Assembly (NCBI GenBank): GCA_029834535.1
Contig: JAQMWT010000245.1
Location: 1-47,540 of the forward strand
Source: Chrysophaeum taylorii
Lineage: Eukaryota > Sar > Pelagophyceae > Pelagomonadales > Pelagomonadaceae
DNA: 47,540 nucleotides
Reading direction: 5' to 3'
Positions 37,990 to 47,540 of this stretch are shown one piece after another; positions within the stretch are counted from its first letter, which is position 1, and each line of letters starts with the position of its first letter. The notes under the pieces are model-generated. The model was not told the DNA's origin. It saw nothing but the letters and a program-made list of their open reading frames with translations, and did not search any database. The translations under genes were made by a program, and so were the position numbers.

Positions 37990-39192
37990 ATGTTGGTTTT
38001 TTTGGTATTGGCGTCCGTGGCAAGCAGTCGACACCACCACAAGCAGCAAGCCGAGGTGGAGAAACGGCTCGTCTCCCTCGCATCGATGAGTTCGAGGAAC
38101 GCCTTTGACTTCTACGACAAGCCGCGACCCCAGACGTTTTTTGTAACGACGAGAGATTGGGTGGACGTGAACCAACTTCGAGGACTCGCGACGTTTCGGT
38201 TCGCGGGGGACGACTGGGTGGGCGTCGAGCAGACCTTCCGGCGGCCGCTACCTTTGCGGTTCGGCGTCGACATCGGCTTCGCCGACAACGCGACGCACGT
38301 CCGCGCTCTGTGCGCTTTCGTAAGATCCGCGCACGATCTCATTTTGTCGAGCGCTTCGGAACGGTTCGTGCTGACGACCTTTGGTGGCGACATTCTGAGC
38401 GCGGCGCTCGAGGCCGAGTGCGCGAGGGGGCCGGCGGGGACGCTCTCGCCTTTTCGGAGGGAGTTCCTGCGTCTCGCGCGGTCCCCCAAGCTCGGAAGAT
38501 GGTACGTCGCGCGCGAGCCCGAGGCTCGGTTCGCGACAACCCTCCGGAAGATCCGCACGGTGCCGTGCCCTCCACGCAGCCTCAAAACTATCCTGAGTCG
38601 AACGAACGCCACCAAAAAAACCCTCCTCGTGGCCTTCCGCGGACGCCACTCGTGGTTAGCGTCGTGGCCGCCCGAGGCCTCGCGCTCCGTCGCCAAGCAC
38701 GACCTCGCGACAATCGCCGCGGCCCAATTCTTCGCGACCGACAAGGACGACGAGGACTTGTGGGCGGCGCTCGCGCTCGGCGCAATTCCCGTCGTCCAAT
38801 CGAAAAAACTCGCCAAGGCCCTGTCCGGCCTTCCTTTCGTCTTGGCTGCGAGCCAACTTCACCCGACCGACCTTCTCCGCAGGCGCGAGAAACTCCTCGC
38901 CACGCAAGCCTCCTTTGATTTCGACAGGCTCACAACTTCCTACTGGCACCACGACTACGACCGTGCACTCTACGACAACGCCACCTCTCAGCAGCAGCAA
39001 TTGCAGCAGCATCGCCGTCCGAAGCGACTTGGTGCCACCACCACCACCACCACCTTTGGAGGAGAAGGTGGTGGGGACACCAAAATCCTCGCCCGGCTCG
39101 CCGACGATGACCCCGAGGGCGGCCTGGATTCCATCGCCGCCTCCCTCGTCGCCGGTGGTCTCTTGGGCCACGCCGCCCCGCCTCCTCGATAG
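37990..39192 (+). CDS. Secreted exostosin/GT47-like protein
   Basis: 400 residues, one exon, ATG 37990. A hydrophobic N-terminus (about residues 1-13) suits a signal peptide or membrane anchor. Near residues 255-295 the segment D-L-W-A-A-L-A-L-G-A-I-P-V-V, followed by S-K-K-L-x(4)-S-G-L-P-F-V-L, has the form of the exostosin C-terminal nucleotide-sugar site, where a conserved E/D precedes A-L-x-x-G-x-x-P-V and a later L-P-x-x-V. The second half ends in a Gln/His/Thr-rich low-complexity stretch. It would act in the Golgi on cell-wall or glycoprotein sugars. The family call rests on this short motif and is tentative. It is separated by 65 bp from the preceding receptor gene and is convergent with centrin-2. 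Confidence 0.5.
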   Translation: MLVFLVLASVASSRHHHKQQAEVEKRLVSLASMSSRNAFDFYDKPRPQTFFVTTRDWVDVNQLRGLATFRFAGDDWVGVEQTFRRPLPLRFGVDIGFADNATHVRALCAFVRSAHDLILSSASERFVLTTFGGDILSAALEAECARGPAGTLSPFRREFLRLARSPKLGRWYVAREPEARFATTLRKIRTVPCPPRSLKTILSRTNATKKTLLVAFRGRHSWLASWPPEASRSVAKHDLATIAAAQFFATDKDDEDLWAALALGAIPVVQSKKLAKALSGLPFVLAASQLHPTDLLRRREKLLATQASFDFDRLTTSYWHHDYDRALYDNATSQQQQLQQHRRPKRLGATTTTTTFGGEGGGDTKILARLADDDPEGGLDSIAASLVAGGLLGHAAPPPR

Positions 39193-39428
39193 CGGGGATC
39201 AGGCCTGATGTATGTGTGACCTTATTTGTTTGTTACTGAGACGAGACGAACCGAACCTATCGCACTATTGCGATTTTATAAAAAAAAGAGTTAAGAGGAG
39301 AGGAAAGACGACCACCACCATTAGTAGTAGGGGACGACGTTCGTTGGTTGGTTGGTTGGTTGGTTGGTTGGTACCCGAATTGGTCGGACCAACCCAACCA
39401 CCCCCCCAAAAAAAAAAAATTATCGGTG
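39193..39428. other. Convergent intergenic region with (TTGG)n
   Basis: Seven copies of TTGG at about 39344-39372 are followed by C7 and A12 runs near 39402-39420. No gene. Confidence 0.8.
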
Positions 39429-40038
39429 CTAAGTGAACGTCTTCTTCGTCATTATCGCGTAGAACTCGTCGGGCGAAATCTCGCCTGCATCATCGAGAAG
39501 CGCGTGAGCATCGTCATCACAACAGACGAAGTAGAGGGGCGCTTACCGTCCTGATCGGTATCTGCGCGCTCGATCATCTCCATGAGCTCGGCGTCTGACA
39601 TCGTCTCGCCGAGCTCCTTGGCGACGCGCTTCAAGTTTCGCAACGTAATGTGGCCAGTCTGGTCGTCGTCGAACAAATTGAAGACCTTCTGGATGTCTTC
39701 GCGCGTATCCTTGTCGGACATCTTGGCGGTCATCATGTCGAGAAACTCCTCGAAGTCGATCGAACCCGAGTTGTCCTTGTCGATGTCGCCAATCATTTGA
39801 TAGATTGTCTGATTCTTCGCCTCGAACCCCAGCGACTGCATCGCCGCCTTGAGCTCCTTGGGATCTATTGTCCCCGAGCCGTCGGTGTCAAAGAGGTTAA
39901 ATGCCTCGCGGATCTCCTCGATCTCCTCCTCCGAGAGGCCGGGTCGCTCGTACGTCTTTGTCGGGCGCTTGGGCTGCGATGAGGCACACCACGTCATCAA
40001 GCGATTGTTGTGTCGAATAAAAACAAACACCGCACCAT
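39429..40038 (-). CDS. CETN: Centrin-2 (EF-hand, basal body)
   Basis: CDS complement(join(39429..39484,39547..39973,40036..40038)), 161 residues. The layout equals that of centrin-1: an ATG-only exon 1, then a 427-nt exon and a 56-nt exon. Introns are 62 nt (GTGCGG…CGCAG) and 62 nt (GTAAGC…TGCAG). The proteins are nearly identical; the one change seen is Asn instead of His in the second EF-hand loop (D-K-D-N-S-G-S). Exon 2 differs at only about ten of 427 bases, mostly synonymous, while the introns do not align. The start is divergent from the 40194 gene with about 155 bp between. Confidence 0.92.
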
Positions 40039-40193
40039 CGTGTTACGCGACGCGTTGAGGAAATCGGTGGGTGACCCGCCGCGCGTTCCGGTAAAGCTGT
40101 TGTTCCGGGAAAAATTGAACTTTTGTTCCGGTTTTTTAAGAACTTGTACTTTGTTGGAAAAGATACGCATCCTGCGTGCGTCACCGACCAGGG

Positions 40194-41906
40194 ATGATGA
40201 TGGAGCGTCGGTGCCGACAACGGAGCCGGTCGTCGAGACAGTGCTCTCGAAGTAGCCACCGTGGATCATCGGAGAACACGATTGAGCAACAAATCGTCAG
40301 CGGGCTCGCCAAGGTCATAGCTCCCCTCAAGCAAAAGAATACACGAAAGGACGAAGGCAAGGCCTTGTTAATGGAGGACTGCGCGGCGATTGCTTTTGAT
40401 CGCGTCCGTCGGACGTGTCGACGACCAGGCGGATTGCCTCGCACCTTTGTCAGGTTCCATACCTCGCCGCTCATGATGATCTGGCTGCACACTATCACGA
40501 GCTACTTCAAACACTACTTTCAGCACAAACGCACCGAGGCCGAGCTCAAGGAACGAATGAAAACGAGCGAACGACGGCCGTTTCGAGAACCCTACAAACC
40601 AACGCTCAACGCCTCGTCGTCGTCGTCGTCGTCGTCGTTCAAAAAAGGCGGTCTCGTCCGCGAGCGTTCGTGGGATAGTAAGAAGAACCATCTCACCTTC
40701 ACGATCGCGCGCAAGGCGAGTCGATTGGCTCGCAACCACCACCACAACCAGCAGCATCGACAGCACGATAATGGTAGCGAGACGCCGGAACATCGGAGAC
40801 CGAGTTTCGACATCACGGGAGCGACGTCGGCGCTCATCGGATCGTCCAAGGCTGCGCGCAGCCCGCACGCGATCGCGGCGCTGAGCAAATCCGAAAAACA
40901 CCTCCAGGTCGTCCTCCAGAGGACCCTTGCGAATCTCTCCAAGGTCTACTGCCGGATGGTTGTGGCGTTCTCGAACAGCGAGTCTCCGCTCGTCGATCGC
41001 TCGTTCTTCGCGCTCGTCTTCCAACTCACGTTGTTCGTGTTGGACTTGCTGATGCCCGACCAAATTCGAGAGGCGCAGCCCGAGATGTACCGCTTGCTGA
41101 CGGCGCTCGACCACATGAACGTCTGCGACGCCAAGCGCCTCGGCCTCGAAGTCAACGTGGAACCGCCACCCAACGACGCCTCCGTCCCATCGCCGGGGGG
41201 TGATCGTCGTCGATCGTACTCTATCGCGCCGACACACCTCACCGTGAGCAACGTGTTTCAACCGCTCAATAAGGACATGCCTTCGCCCACGGGCGAGAAG
41301 CCGAAGTGCGTCGCCCTTCGGGACATGGCCGCAAACAACGTCGAGGCATCGAAACAGTTTTTGGAGGCCGCGGCCGCGCGGTTTAGCAAGCGCCGGGAAG
41401 CGCGCAACGCGACCAAGTGCCGCAGGGACGTGCGCGCGATTTGCAGCCACAGTGCCATGAAGAAAAACTCGCCGCTCGTTGCGCGCGTGCTCGATGCAGT
41501 CAACGATCCGAACGACGATGATGGTCTCTTCCAATCGCCCTCCGACGAGGCCGAGGCCGGGGCCGGCTCGATCTTTGGGCTTCCGACGACGACGACGACG
41601 CGAACCAAGCCAAAGGAGGACGAGCTGAGCCAGGCGCTTCCCACTGCGTTGAGGCACTTCCTCCACGCGACGCCGATGTCCGACGCGACGCGCGACGCGC
41701 GTCGGTCATCGCCCGCGTCAGGGATCTTTAGTCGGCGCTACACGCCAGCACGTCGACAGACGCGGACGCAAGTCCAAGACACTCTCACGAGCGCGAGGCT
41801 TGCGGCAGCGCGGAACTCGGTCGCCGTCTTTGACCAGCAGCTCGTCAACCTGCTCAACCAGCGAGCACCGTCGATCCAGATGTCGAATACTGAGAAGCCT
41901 CCCTAA
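40194..41906 (+). CDS. Unrecognised protein, weakly PPP1R36-like
   Basis: 570 residues, one exon, ATG 40194 (the frame is open to a GTG at 40176). Residues about 75-115 have a helix with F-K-H-Y-F-Q-H-K; near residues 235-300 is a helical block S-E-K-x-L-Q-V-V-L-Q-R-T-L-A-N-L-S-K-V-Y followed by A-L-V-F-Q-L-T-L-F-V-L-D and E-x-Y-R-L-L. Its arrangement recalls PPP1R36, a protein-phosphatase-1 regulator found in ciliated organisms, but I cannot confirm this without alignment. The rest is Ser/Arg/His-rich and probably disordered. The head-to-head position with centrin-2 would suit a flagellar role. A long antisense frame over 40368-41666 is a shadow. Confidence 0.6.
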   Translation: MMMERRCRQRSRSSRQCSRSSHRGSSENTIEQQIVSGLAKVIAPLKQKNTRKDEGKALLMEDCAAIAFDRVRRTCRRPGGLPRTFVRFHTSPLMMIWLHTITSYFKHYFQHKRTEAELKERMKTSERRPFREPYKPTLNASSSSSSSSFKKGGLVRERSWDSKKNHLTFTIARKASRLARNHHHNQQHRQHDNGSETPEHRRPSFDITGATSALIGSSKAARSPHAIAALSKSEKHLQVVLQRTLANLSKVYCRMVVAFSNSESPLVDRSFFALVFQLTLFVLDLLMPDQIREAQPEMYRLLTALDHMNVCDAKRLGLEVNVEPPPNDASVPSPGGDRRRSYSIAPTHLTVSNVFQPLNKDMPSPTGEKPKCVALRDMAANNVEASKQFLEAAAARFSKRREARNATKCRRDVRAICSHSAMKKNSPLVARVLDAVNDPNDDDGLFQSPSDEAEAGAGSIFGLPTTTTTRTKPKEDELSQALPTALRHFLHATPMSDATRDARRSSPASGIFSRRYTPARRQTRTQVQDTLTSARLAAARNSVAVFDQQLVNLLNQRAPSIQMSNTEKPP

Positions 41907-44900
41907 TCCAATCCTTTTCGAACCAGCTGCGAGCCGTCGATCCAGATGTTAAAAAGGGGAGAGTGATGTCTATGACGACCAGCCATGAAGTTTGCTCACC
42001 CGCAAATCTTCAAAAATTGTGTGTGGCCCATCCACAGATAGCCGAAGTGGAGTGGCAAAAGAACGGGAGAACCATCCCGCCTCACCGCCAGAGTCTGTCA
42101 GGATCTAAGAACCGGGTTAGTTCCCCAAGCCTCAGCACACGGCAGACGACACGTAGATCTATACCTAACTTTATAGGCTGCACTACGTACCTACAGAGGG
42201 CCCTAATCCATGCACGGAGCGGAAGCACACGATGCAGAGACTATTGCTTGTATGTAGAAGAAGGTGTTTTCTTCTCATCAAACGCCTAAACTGCTCCTAG
42301 TGTGATGGACGAAGCTCATGTAATCTGGACACAAAACTGCTCAGGTCTTCGTCTCTACTCTCACATCAGCAGTCACAGGTATATCTTAAACACAAATTCA
42401 ACCCGAGACGCCGTCGTGACGCCAAAGATGCTAGTCGTCCTTTCTCTCGCACTGATTTATGAGCTACTACCGTGACGGCAACTCCGATGTATCGAAGCCT
42501 CCTTCCTCAAAGAAAGACTCGGCCAGTCGAATGACGAACCTTCGACCGTTCCGCTCGTTCCGACATGAAAAAAAAAGTTTTTAGATTAAAAAAAAAAACA
42601 TACTACTGCAATTTCCTTTTAAAGGGGAATTGTTGTAAGGAGTTATCTCGCCATAAACTCGCAATAGCCCTACATCTCGCTTGTCAGAAAACATCGATAA
42701 GCTGCTTGACACGCTGTTGCTCTCTTCTGAACTGGTCTCTACCCGCTTTTCCGACGATGCTACTGAGATGCTACGACTTAGCGATCAACGTGATTATGCC
42801 GAGGGTATTTATTACCCACGAAGTACTGGTGCACCTCGACGTGACCAAAAAGTCGTTAAACTATGCGGCGGAGCAACCAACTAACTCTCGTCTCCTTCCT
42901 CGGCTGCTACACCATCAAGTCCTATAGTGATTCCCGACGGTAACTCTGCTGCGACTGTCCCACTTGATGATTTTATGGGGGATTCTGTTTCTAGACTGTC
43001 CCCCGAAGGCTTACAACGCCTGTCGACTAATACGATCGCCGCTATCTGTCGTTTCAACGAACAGAAGCAAAATGACGTATCTGGATCTTCTAACGCTTCA
43101 ACCAACTCACAATCGCCAAACACGGGACTGATGACCCCTTTCGATGTGCAGAGTAGTTTAGGCGCTGGCAACACCGAACCTGTCGCTCCTGTGGCTCCTA
43201 TCACACCAAACATATTTACGAGTAAGTGTGATTGTTTCTTCTAAAATGTTGGCCCAGCCTAGTCTTTACAACAACGCAAGTGTGTTCTCGACTGGTCTCA
43301 ACAATACTAGCGCACTCCTTTCCAGTACACGCATTATACCACATATATATCATTTACTTGGACACGTGCACCTCCATCACGTTGATGGCCACTTTTGATT
43401 ATGCTTGTTATTTACACGTTGTCCCTGTCGACGAACGCAATGCTCCGATAGTGCAGACTGCCACCGGCCAAAAACAAGTTACACATATCATGTTGGTTAA
43501 GGTCATAGGTTCGCCCCTCCCCAGCTCACCTTGAGATCGGCTATGTGAAGATCGACTTTGCACTGTTTCTGAAGCCTATTCACGTTCGCCAGCTCTTTAT
43601 CATCTCCGCTACCGAGTGGAATAAAATGGATTTAAAGACTACTCTGAACAAAAGCGAACGTCCAAACTTGCCGTTCGTCACGAGCGAGAAGGGCAAAGAT
43701 ATCAAGATCCCTATCCATTTCGTGGATTATGACTTGCCCTCGCTCCCTTGCATACCCTATACATACTCCAGCTCGTGATCGCAACATGCAGGTACGCTCG
43801 CTGATGTACCCGCAAAAACACTATCACGAGAATCAAGATTTACTAACGTACTATTCGTACCTGATGAAGAATGTACCGGACCGTCCCTGGCTACGTCCAC
43901 TTCTTCAGAATATGCATCAGCATAACGAGCACATACGACGGAATACGACGCCACCCGCGTGACCCAATCCTCGACGATTGTTTTTTTGTGTGGCCAATGG
44001 TCAGTTGCGTAAACCAATTTTTATGTTCTTGTGTTCTGGTCTGTCAACGCCTGCATTCATCTCACAATCCCCAAATGACTTTTTCTTGAATATCAATGCT
44101 AAAATTGCTGCACCTTGAGCGGATGACCCCTGCGAACTCGCGCTGGCACCCCGCGAGCTTGGTGTTCGACGTTAAATAATCGCTAAATGGACACTCGGGG
44201 GCTGCCTGCCTGCTTAAGGACAATGGCTCGGCCGTCAGGTGAGGTGTCCGAGGGTCGACAGAGACGAACTCCTAAAGCGAAGGACCACTGCAACGCGCTT
44301 CAGCGCATGGCGAAGTTGGTGTTCGAATCGAATAAAAGCAGCGTTGAATATTCACTAAACCCTCCCAGTGAACACGACTCACTTCACTACGCGCAAGTCT
44401 AGTGAAGTGATCTGAAGTGAACACGTCGACCTACGTAGCGATAGTGAATCTATAGTGAAGTGAACACCTTTATTTTTTTTTTCAAACTCTAGACTGTTGG
44501 TACAGGGCAAGTGTCGGGCCGTCAGATTTCAGGCCTCGGTGAAGTGAATGTGAAGTGAATACGAAGTTGACATAGTCAAAGTGAAGTGAATGTGAAGTGG
44601 AGTGAATTAGTGAAGTGAGCAAGTGATTATTATTCAGTGAATATGATGCAACGCTCAAAAAAAAAGCGCCGTTGTTTCTATTTTGTTCGTACGTTGAGGA
44701 CAGGACTCGGACGATCAATTATGTACGGAGTGAGTAGTAGTTGAAGTGCATGTACTATGTTTCGAGAATCAGGGTTGCCAGCCAGTATTGTCCCATTGTG
44801 ATTGCACACTTACTGTTACTGTTGTGTTGCCCAAGCGGTGCATACGATTATGAATAACATCTGGTCATCATACACCGACTCGAAGAGCAAGTAGCCCTTG

Positions 44901-45048
44901 TTCGCGTTAACTAGCCGACAATGTCATATTCAATCTGATTCCTTTGGGTGCAGAACACTGGAAGTTGCTGTTGATGAGGTAGTTGTGGACACTTACGGAC
45001 ACTTAGGTGCTTCACCGATAAAAAAGCCGGGAGGGACGAATACCGAAG
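41907..45048 (+). other. Lower-GC accessory region with unrecognised frames
   Basis: GC is visibly lower than in the neighbouring genes. Short plus-strand frames at 42681-42884, 42927-43244, 43545-43778 and 43729-43962 have protein-like composition (for example an L-S-P-E-G-L-Q-R-L block and a K-H-Y-H-E-N-Q-D-L-L block) and may be exons of a single gene or a transposon protein; I recognise none and find no start-to-stop model. Direct GTGAAGTGA repeats fill 44379-44640. Poly-A runs occur near 42567-42600. Confidence 0.4.
44379..44640. repeat. GTGAAGTGA direct repeats with a hairpin
   Basis: The nonamer GTGAAGTGA, or close variants, recurs about ten times. At the left edge 44379-44389 (TCACTTCACTA) is perfectly complementary to 44400-44410, with a 10-nt loop. 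The repeats lie in the lower-GC region and carry no reading frame of interest. Confidence 0.75.
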
Positions 45049-45744
45049 ATGCTGGCAATCTTGGTGGTTCGCTTGCTTTTCTTGACCGCTACTGTCTCGG
45101 CGTTCGCATGCTACAACACGTGTGAATACGCCAACAACGGTGCGTGCGCTCTCGAGCGCCACAAATAAACAGATTGATTATTAGGCGATTGCGATGACGG
45201 AGGCCCCAACGCAAAATACAGCGGTTGCTCGGTGCGTCCTCCCCCCAAAGGCGCATCACGCCCATGAACAGTGCGGCACTGACTGCTTTGATTGTGGCTC
45301 GCGAGACACGTCGAACGGCGGCTGCGAGGTACCCGTCGGCACGTGCTTCAACACGTGTGACTACGCCAACGATGGTGCGTGCGCGCTCGCGCACCGAAAC
45401 CGCGACGCAGGTGACTGCGATGACGGAGGCACTGATTCCTTATACGGCTTGTGCTCGGTAAGTCCTTCCCCCGCCAAGTGATACACTCCCTCCAACAGTG
45501 CGGTACGGACTGCATTGACTGTGGTCCGCGCGTTAAGTCGGACGGCCAATGTACGCCACCCAAGTGTCCCGAGCTCGAGCCGCTCAGCTCGTGGGAGTGC
45601 CCGCACGACGACGACTACTTGGCTACTCTGCCGGTGTGCACAAGCCCCGACCTCGAGTCCGGCGACCTTTGCGAAAACGACTATGGGTGCGACGAGGACG
45701 TTACAGACAACTGTGGTGACTATGAAGTTTTCCGGGTCGTCTGA
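45049..45744 (+). CDS. Secreted LNR-like cysteine-rich protein
   Basis: CDS join(45049..45139,45185..45231,45272..45374,45411..45457,45499..45744), 177 residues. The introns are 45, 40, 36 and 41 nt; donors are GTGCGT three times and GTAAGT once. A signal peptide (residues about 1-19, ending S-A-F-A) is followed by two copies of an LNR (Lin-12/Notch-like) pattern: C-x-N-T-C-x-Y-A-N-[ND]-G-D-C-D-D-G-G, then C-G-T-D-C-x-D-C-G. Introns cut both copies at the same two points (inside the Gly before D-C-D-D and just before C-G-T-D-C), so exons were duplicated with their introns. The C-terminal part is Cys/Asp-rich, ending N-C-G-D-Y-E-V-F-R-V-V. It probably acts in the extracellular space; function unknown. 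Confidence 0.82.
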
Positions 45745-45881
45745 AGACAGACAAGCAGCGGCCGGCCGACCATCGCAGCCAACGACAGCCCGACACACCT
45801 CAACCAAGTCCCGGTAAAGACCAACGGCCCATTTGGCCATCATGGTACTTGAGCGAGAAATACGGGGCCTTATTGCACTCT
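45745..45881. other. Spacer after the LNR-like gene
   Basis: 3' flank with no further gene. The LINE remnant begins beyond it on the other strand. Confidence 0.4.
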
Positions 45882-46400
45882 CTACATGTGGAATTTGCGT
45901 CCGGGGTGTTTAAATTCGAGGGAGACCCCGGGCATATGTGAACTGTGGGGACCCGCGGGGGCGTTTGGAGGCGCGCACCAGGTGGAGAGCATCTTCCGAG
46001 GGAGACGGTTCCACTGCGTGCGGGCAACGTAGCACGCCCATCGAAGTTGTCGGCGCGAGATGTAGATGTCGATAGTCCTCAGGCCGAGGCGCTGGAGGAG
46101 GGTTGTTTTGATATGATGTTGCGAGGTCTGGCGACGTGCAACGCGGCACATCGCGCGTGCGCACTGTGCGTGAAACATCGTAGGCAATTGTAGACAACCT
46201 CGGTTAGGCACCATGATTCCGCACCGTGAAGATGGCGAGGATGAGACCGACGTAGACAGTTCGTTAGGCTCGGACAGAGACGTATCTCGAGGCAAAAACC
46301 TAGTGACGGAGTGGACCGAAAGCCGCTGCCCAGTGCCGAAATCAAAGGAGGTGCGGACATTCCCAGGTAAGTAGTTTTCATCTGCGGCCGGCGGCGGACG
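45882..46400 (-). mobile_element. LINE-like reverse transcriptase C-terminal remnant
   Basis: Read on the minus strand in two frames, the order matches the end of a non-LTR retrotransposon ORF: T-Y-L-G near 46370, L-H-G-A-E-S-W-C-L-T-E, a Cys-rich segment, then R-R-Q-L-R-W-A-x-x-V-A-R-x(4)-R-L-P-R-K-M-L-S (about 46075-45985). Stops and a frameshift break it. The catalytic core with F-A/Y-x-D-D would lie upstream (toward 46800) and was not seen. It is a 5'-truncated dead copy. Confidence 0.65.
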
Positions 46401-46794
46401 ACTATTGTGCAGTACTAAACGTCGGCGGCGATAGCCGTGGCGGTGGCAGCAGACCGTCGGGCACCATGCCACAAATCGCGCTATAGAATCACCCAGTCCT
46501 TAATATCGCTCCCATTATTCATTCGTAATCAGAGCCATATGGCAAGTCTCTTCTTTGACACTGCCATACCTTGGTCGCGACGATCTTGGCGCGTAAAGCA
46601 AAATCTCATGTGTTCGCTCACACGAGTCCAGGAAAGATCCCGCTGGTCCGTGCGCCCTTGCGTCCGAAACCTTGACGTACATTTCGACGACTTGCACACT
46701 CTTCTCAGCGGCAGTTGGCACACAGCTGTATCGAGCCACTCGGTGGCACGCACCGAACGATTCTCGGCGGCGGCCTCCGAAGCAGCTTCCTAGT

Positions 46795-47540
46795 CAGGCT
46801 CGGGCTGGGCGAAGACCGCTTTCAGAGGGAGGGTGGGGGGGGCGCGGGGACACGGATAAACACCCCCCCCGCATGAAAATTTAGCCCTGGGGGGTCGGGG
46901 ACCTCCTCCTTGAGCTTGTCAGTGGCGCTTAGGGTGTGGACACCCGAGGTGACTGCGAGCAGCGCCAGACATATGCCTCAGTCAGAGGCACTGATCAACA
47001 GGGCATTTAGACGGAGAGGGAAGAAGGGCGTGTGATAATGCGACCACAGGAAGCCCACAGATTGCCAAACTCAGGTCAGAGGGCTCCAAAGTACAGCTGG
47101 ACCTGGGGATGCCCTCGCAAATCGTGACAGATGTATAGGCATAAGCAAATGAAGGCGAGGTCGGAAACCGAAAAGGGTCGCATTCAGTACGTAGTAAAAA
47201 TTACGACTCAGATTGCGCGGTTCGACTGCAACACGGTGATTATGCAGCATGCCGCCGGATCGAGCGGCAACGCCGTGCCAGAGAGCGCAGATATCAGGAG
47301 GCATCCCGACAGAGCCGCCGAGCGCCGGTTAGCGGTAGTCGTAGAGACGTGGCTCGCGAAGACCGGGCGGGCAAACAAAAACAGGTTTGCGTCGTGAGAC
47401 ACCTGCCCGGGCGACAGTGCTAGAGACGACGCGTGAGCGTGCGCGCTGCCAGACCCCACCCCCTATAGAAGGCGCAGGGGTTCTCAGACCTCCCACCTCA
47501 ACCTGAAAACTTTTAGCGTCAGGGGTGTGACCCGCCCGGT
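46795..47540 (+). mobile_element. Chromodomain-bearing dispersed repeat, copy 2 (partial)
   Basis: Second copy of the element at 29570-30420, with the same landmarks (GGCTGGGCGAAGA, C-run, GCATGAAAATTTAGCCC, AGTGGCGCTTAGG). The region 47150-47200 keeps the start of the chromodomain (R-S-E-T-E-K-G-R-I-Q-Y-V-V-K) but then diverges. The right part reaches the window edge. Non-autonomous and decayed. Confidence 0.55.

Noticed and set aside
40368..41666. Minus-strand open frame of 432 codons opposite the 40194 gene
   Set aside because: Long antisense frames are expected at this GC content; composition is Arg/Val/Glu-rich without domain-like features, and the sense frame has structured helical blocks.

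Overview
This window is nuclear DNA from a eukaryote. Genes carry short GT-AG introns (36-88 nt), coding DNA is GC-rich, and adjacent genes sit on opposite strands without operons. The gene set includes two centrins, the axonemal ruler protein CCDC39, a PKA-like kinase, a cytochrome-b5 front-end desaturase, a drug/metabolite-type transporter, a selenocysteine thioredoxin reductase, and two large cysteine-rich multi-pass receptor-like proteins. Together these suggest a free-living flagellated alga or protist, most likely a stramenopile of the pelagophyte kind. The taxon is inferred; no marker gene in the window proves it.

Layout. Positions 1-2520 are an indel-riddled inverted copy of 13162-15715 (thioredoxin reductase plus its 3' flank), so 1-15715 is a large imperfect palindrome. 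Between the arms lie a decayed paralogue (2521-3555) and an intact copy (4471-6012) of an unrecognised gene, a TPT/NST-type transporter (6661-7920) and a 1425-residue DUF547 protein (8321-12598). From 13903 to 27904 comes a dense housekeeping stretch: Sec-thioredoxin reductase, centrin-1, AGC kinase, CCDC39, a cupin protein, the desaturase, a duplicated-motif membrane protein and the first cysteine-rich receptor. Positions 27905-34620 are repeat-rich accessory DNA: CCGCATC-rich arrays, a chromodomain-bearing dispersed repeat, a ~70-bp minisatellite, and a decayed gene that I read as a TnpB/Fanzor-family RNA-guided nuclease. From 34784 to 41906 are a Cache-domain receptor, a glycosyltransferase-like secreted protein, centrin-2 and a possible PPP1R36-like protein. 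Positions 41907-47540 are a lower-GC accessory region with GTGAAGTGA repeats, an LNR-like secreted protein split into six-nucleotide-precise exon modules, a LINE reverse-transcriptase relic and a second copy of the chromodomain repeat.

Main points of interest. (1) The TnpB/Fanzor-like relic at 31800-34620 keeps recognisable RuvC-I, RuvC-II and RuvC-III acidic residues, but is broken by frameshifts and a TAG. (2) Thioredoxin reductase ends Gly-Cys-Sec-Gly, with the Sec codon TGA read through to TAG three codons after the Cys codon, and has a glutaredoxin-like N-terminus with a CPWY site. (3) Both centrins have an intron immediately after the ATG. (4) Nearly all introns I could resolve start GTGCG instead of GTAAG/GTGAG. 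(5) The palindrome may be an assembly fold-back at a contig end. Exon structures were worked out by eye from reading frame, splice dinucleotides and family conservation; none has transcript support.
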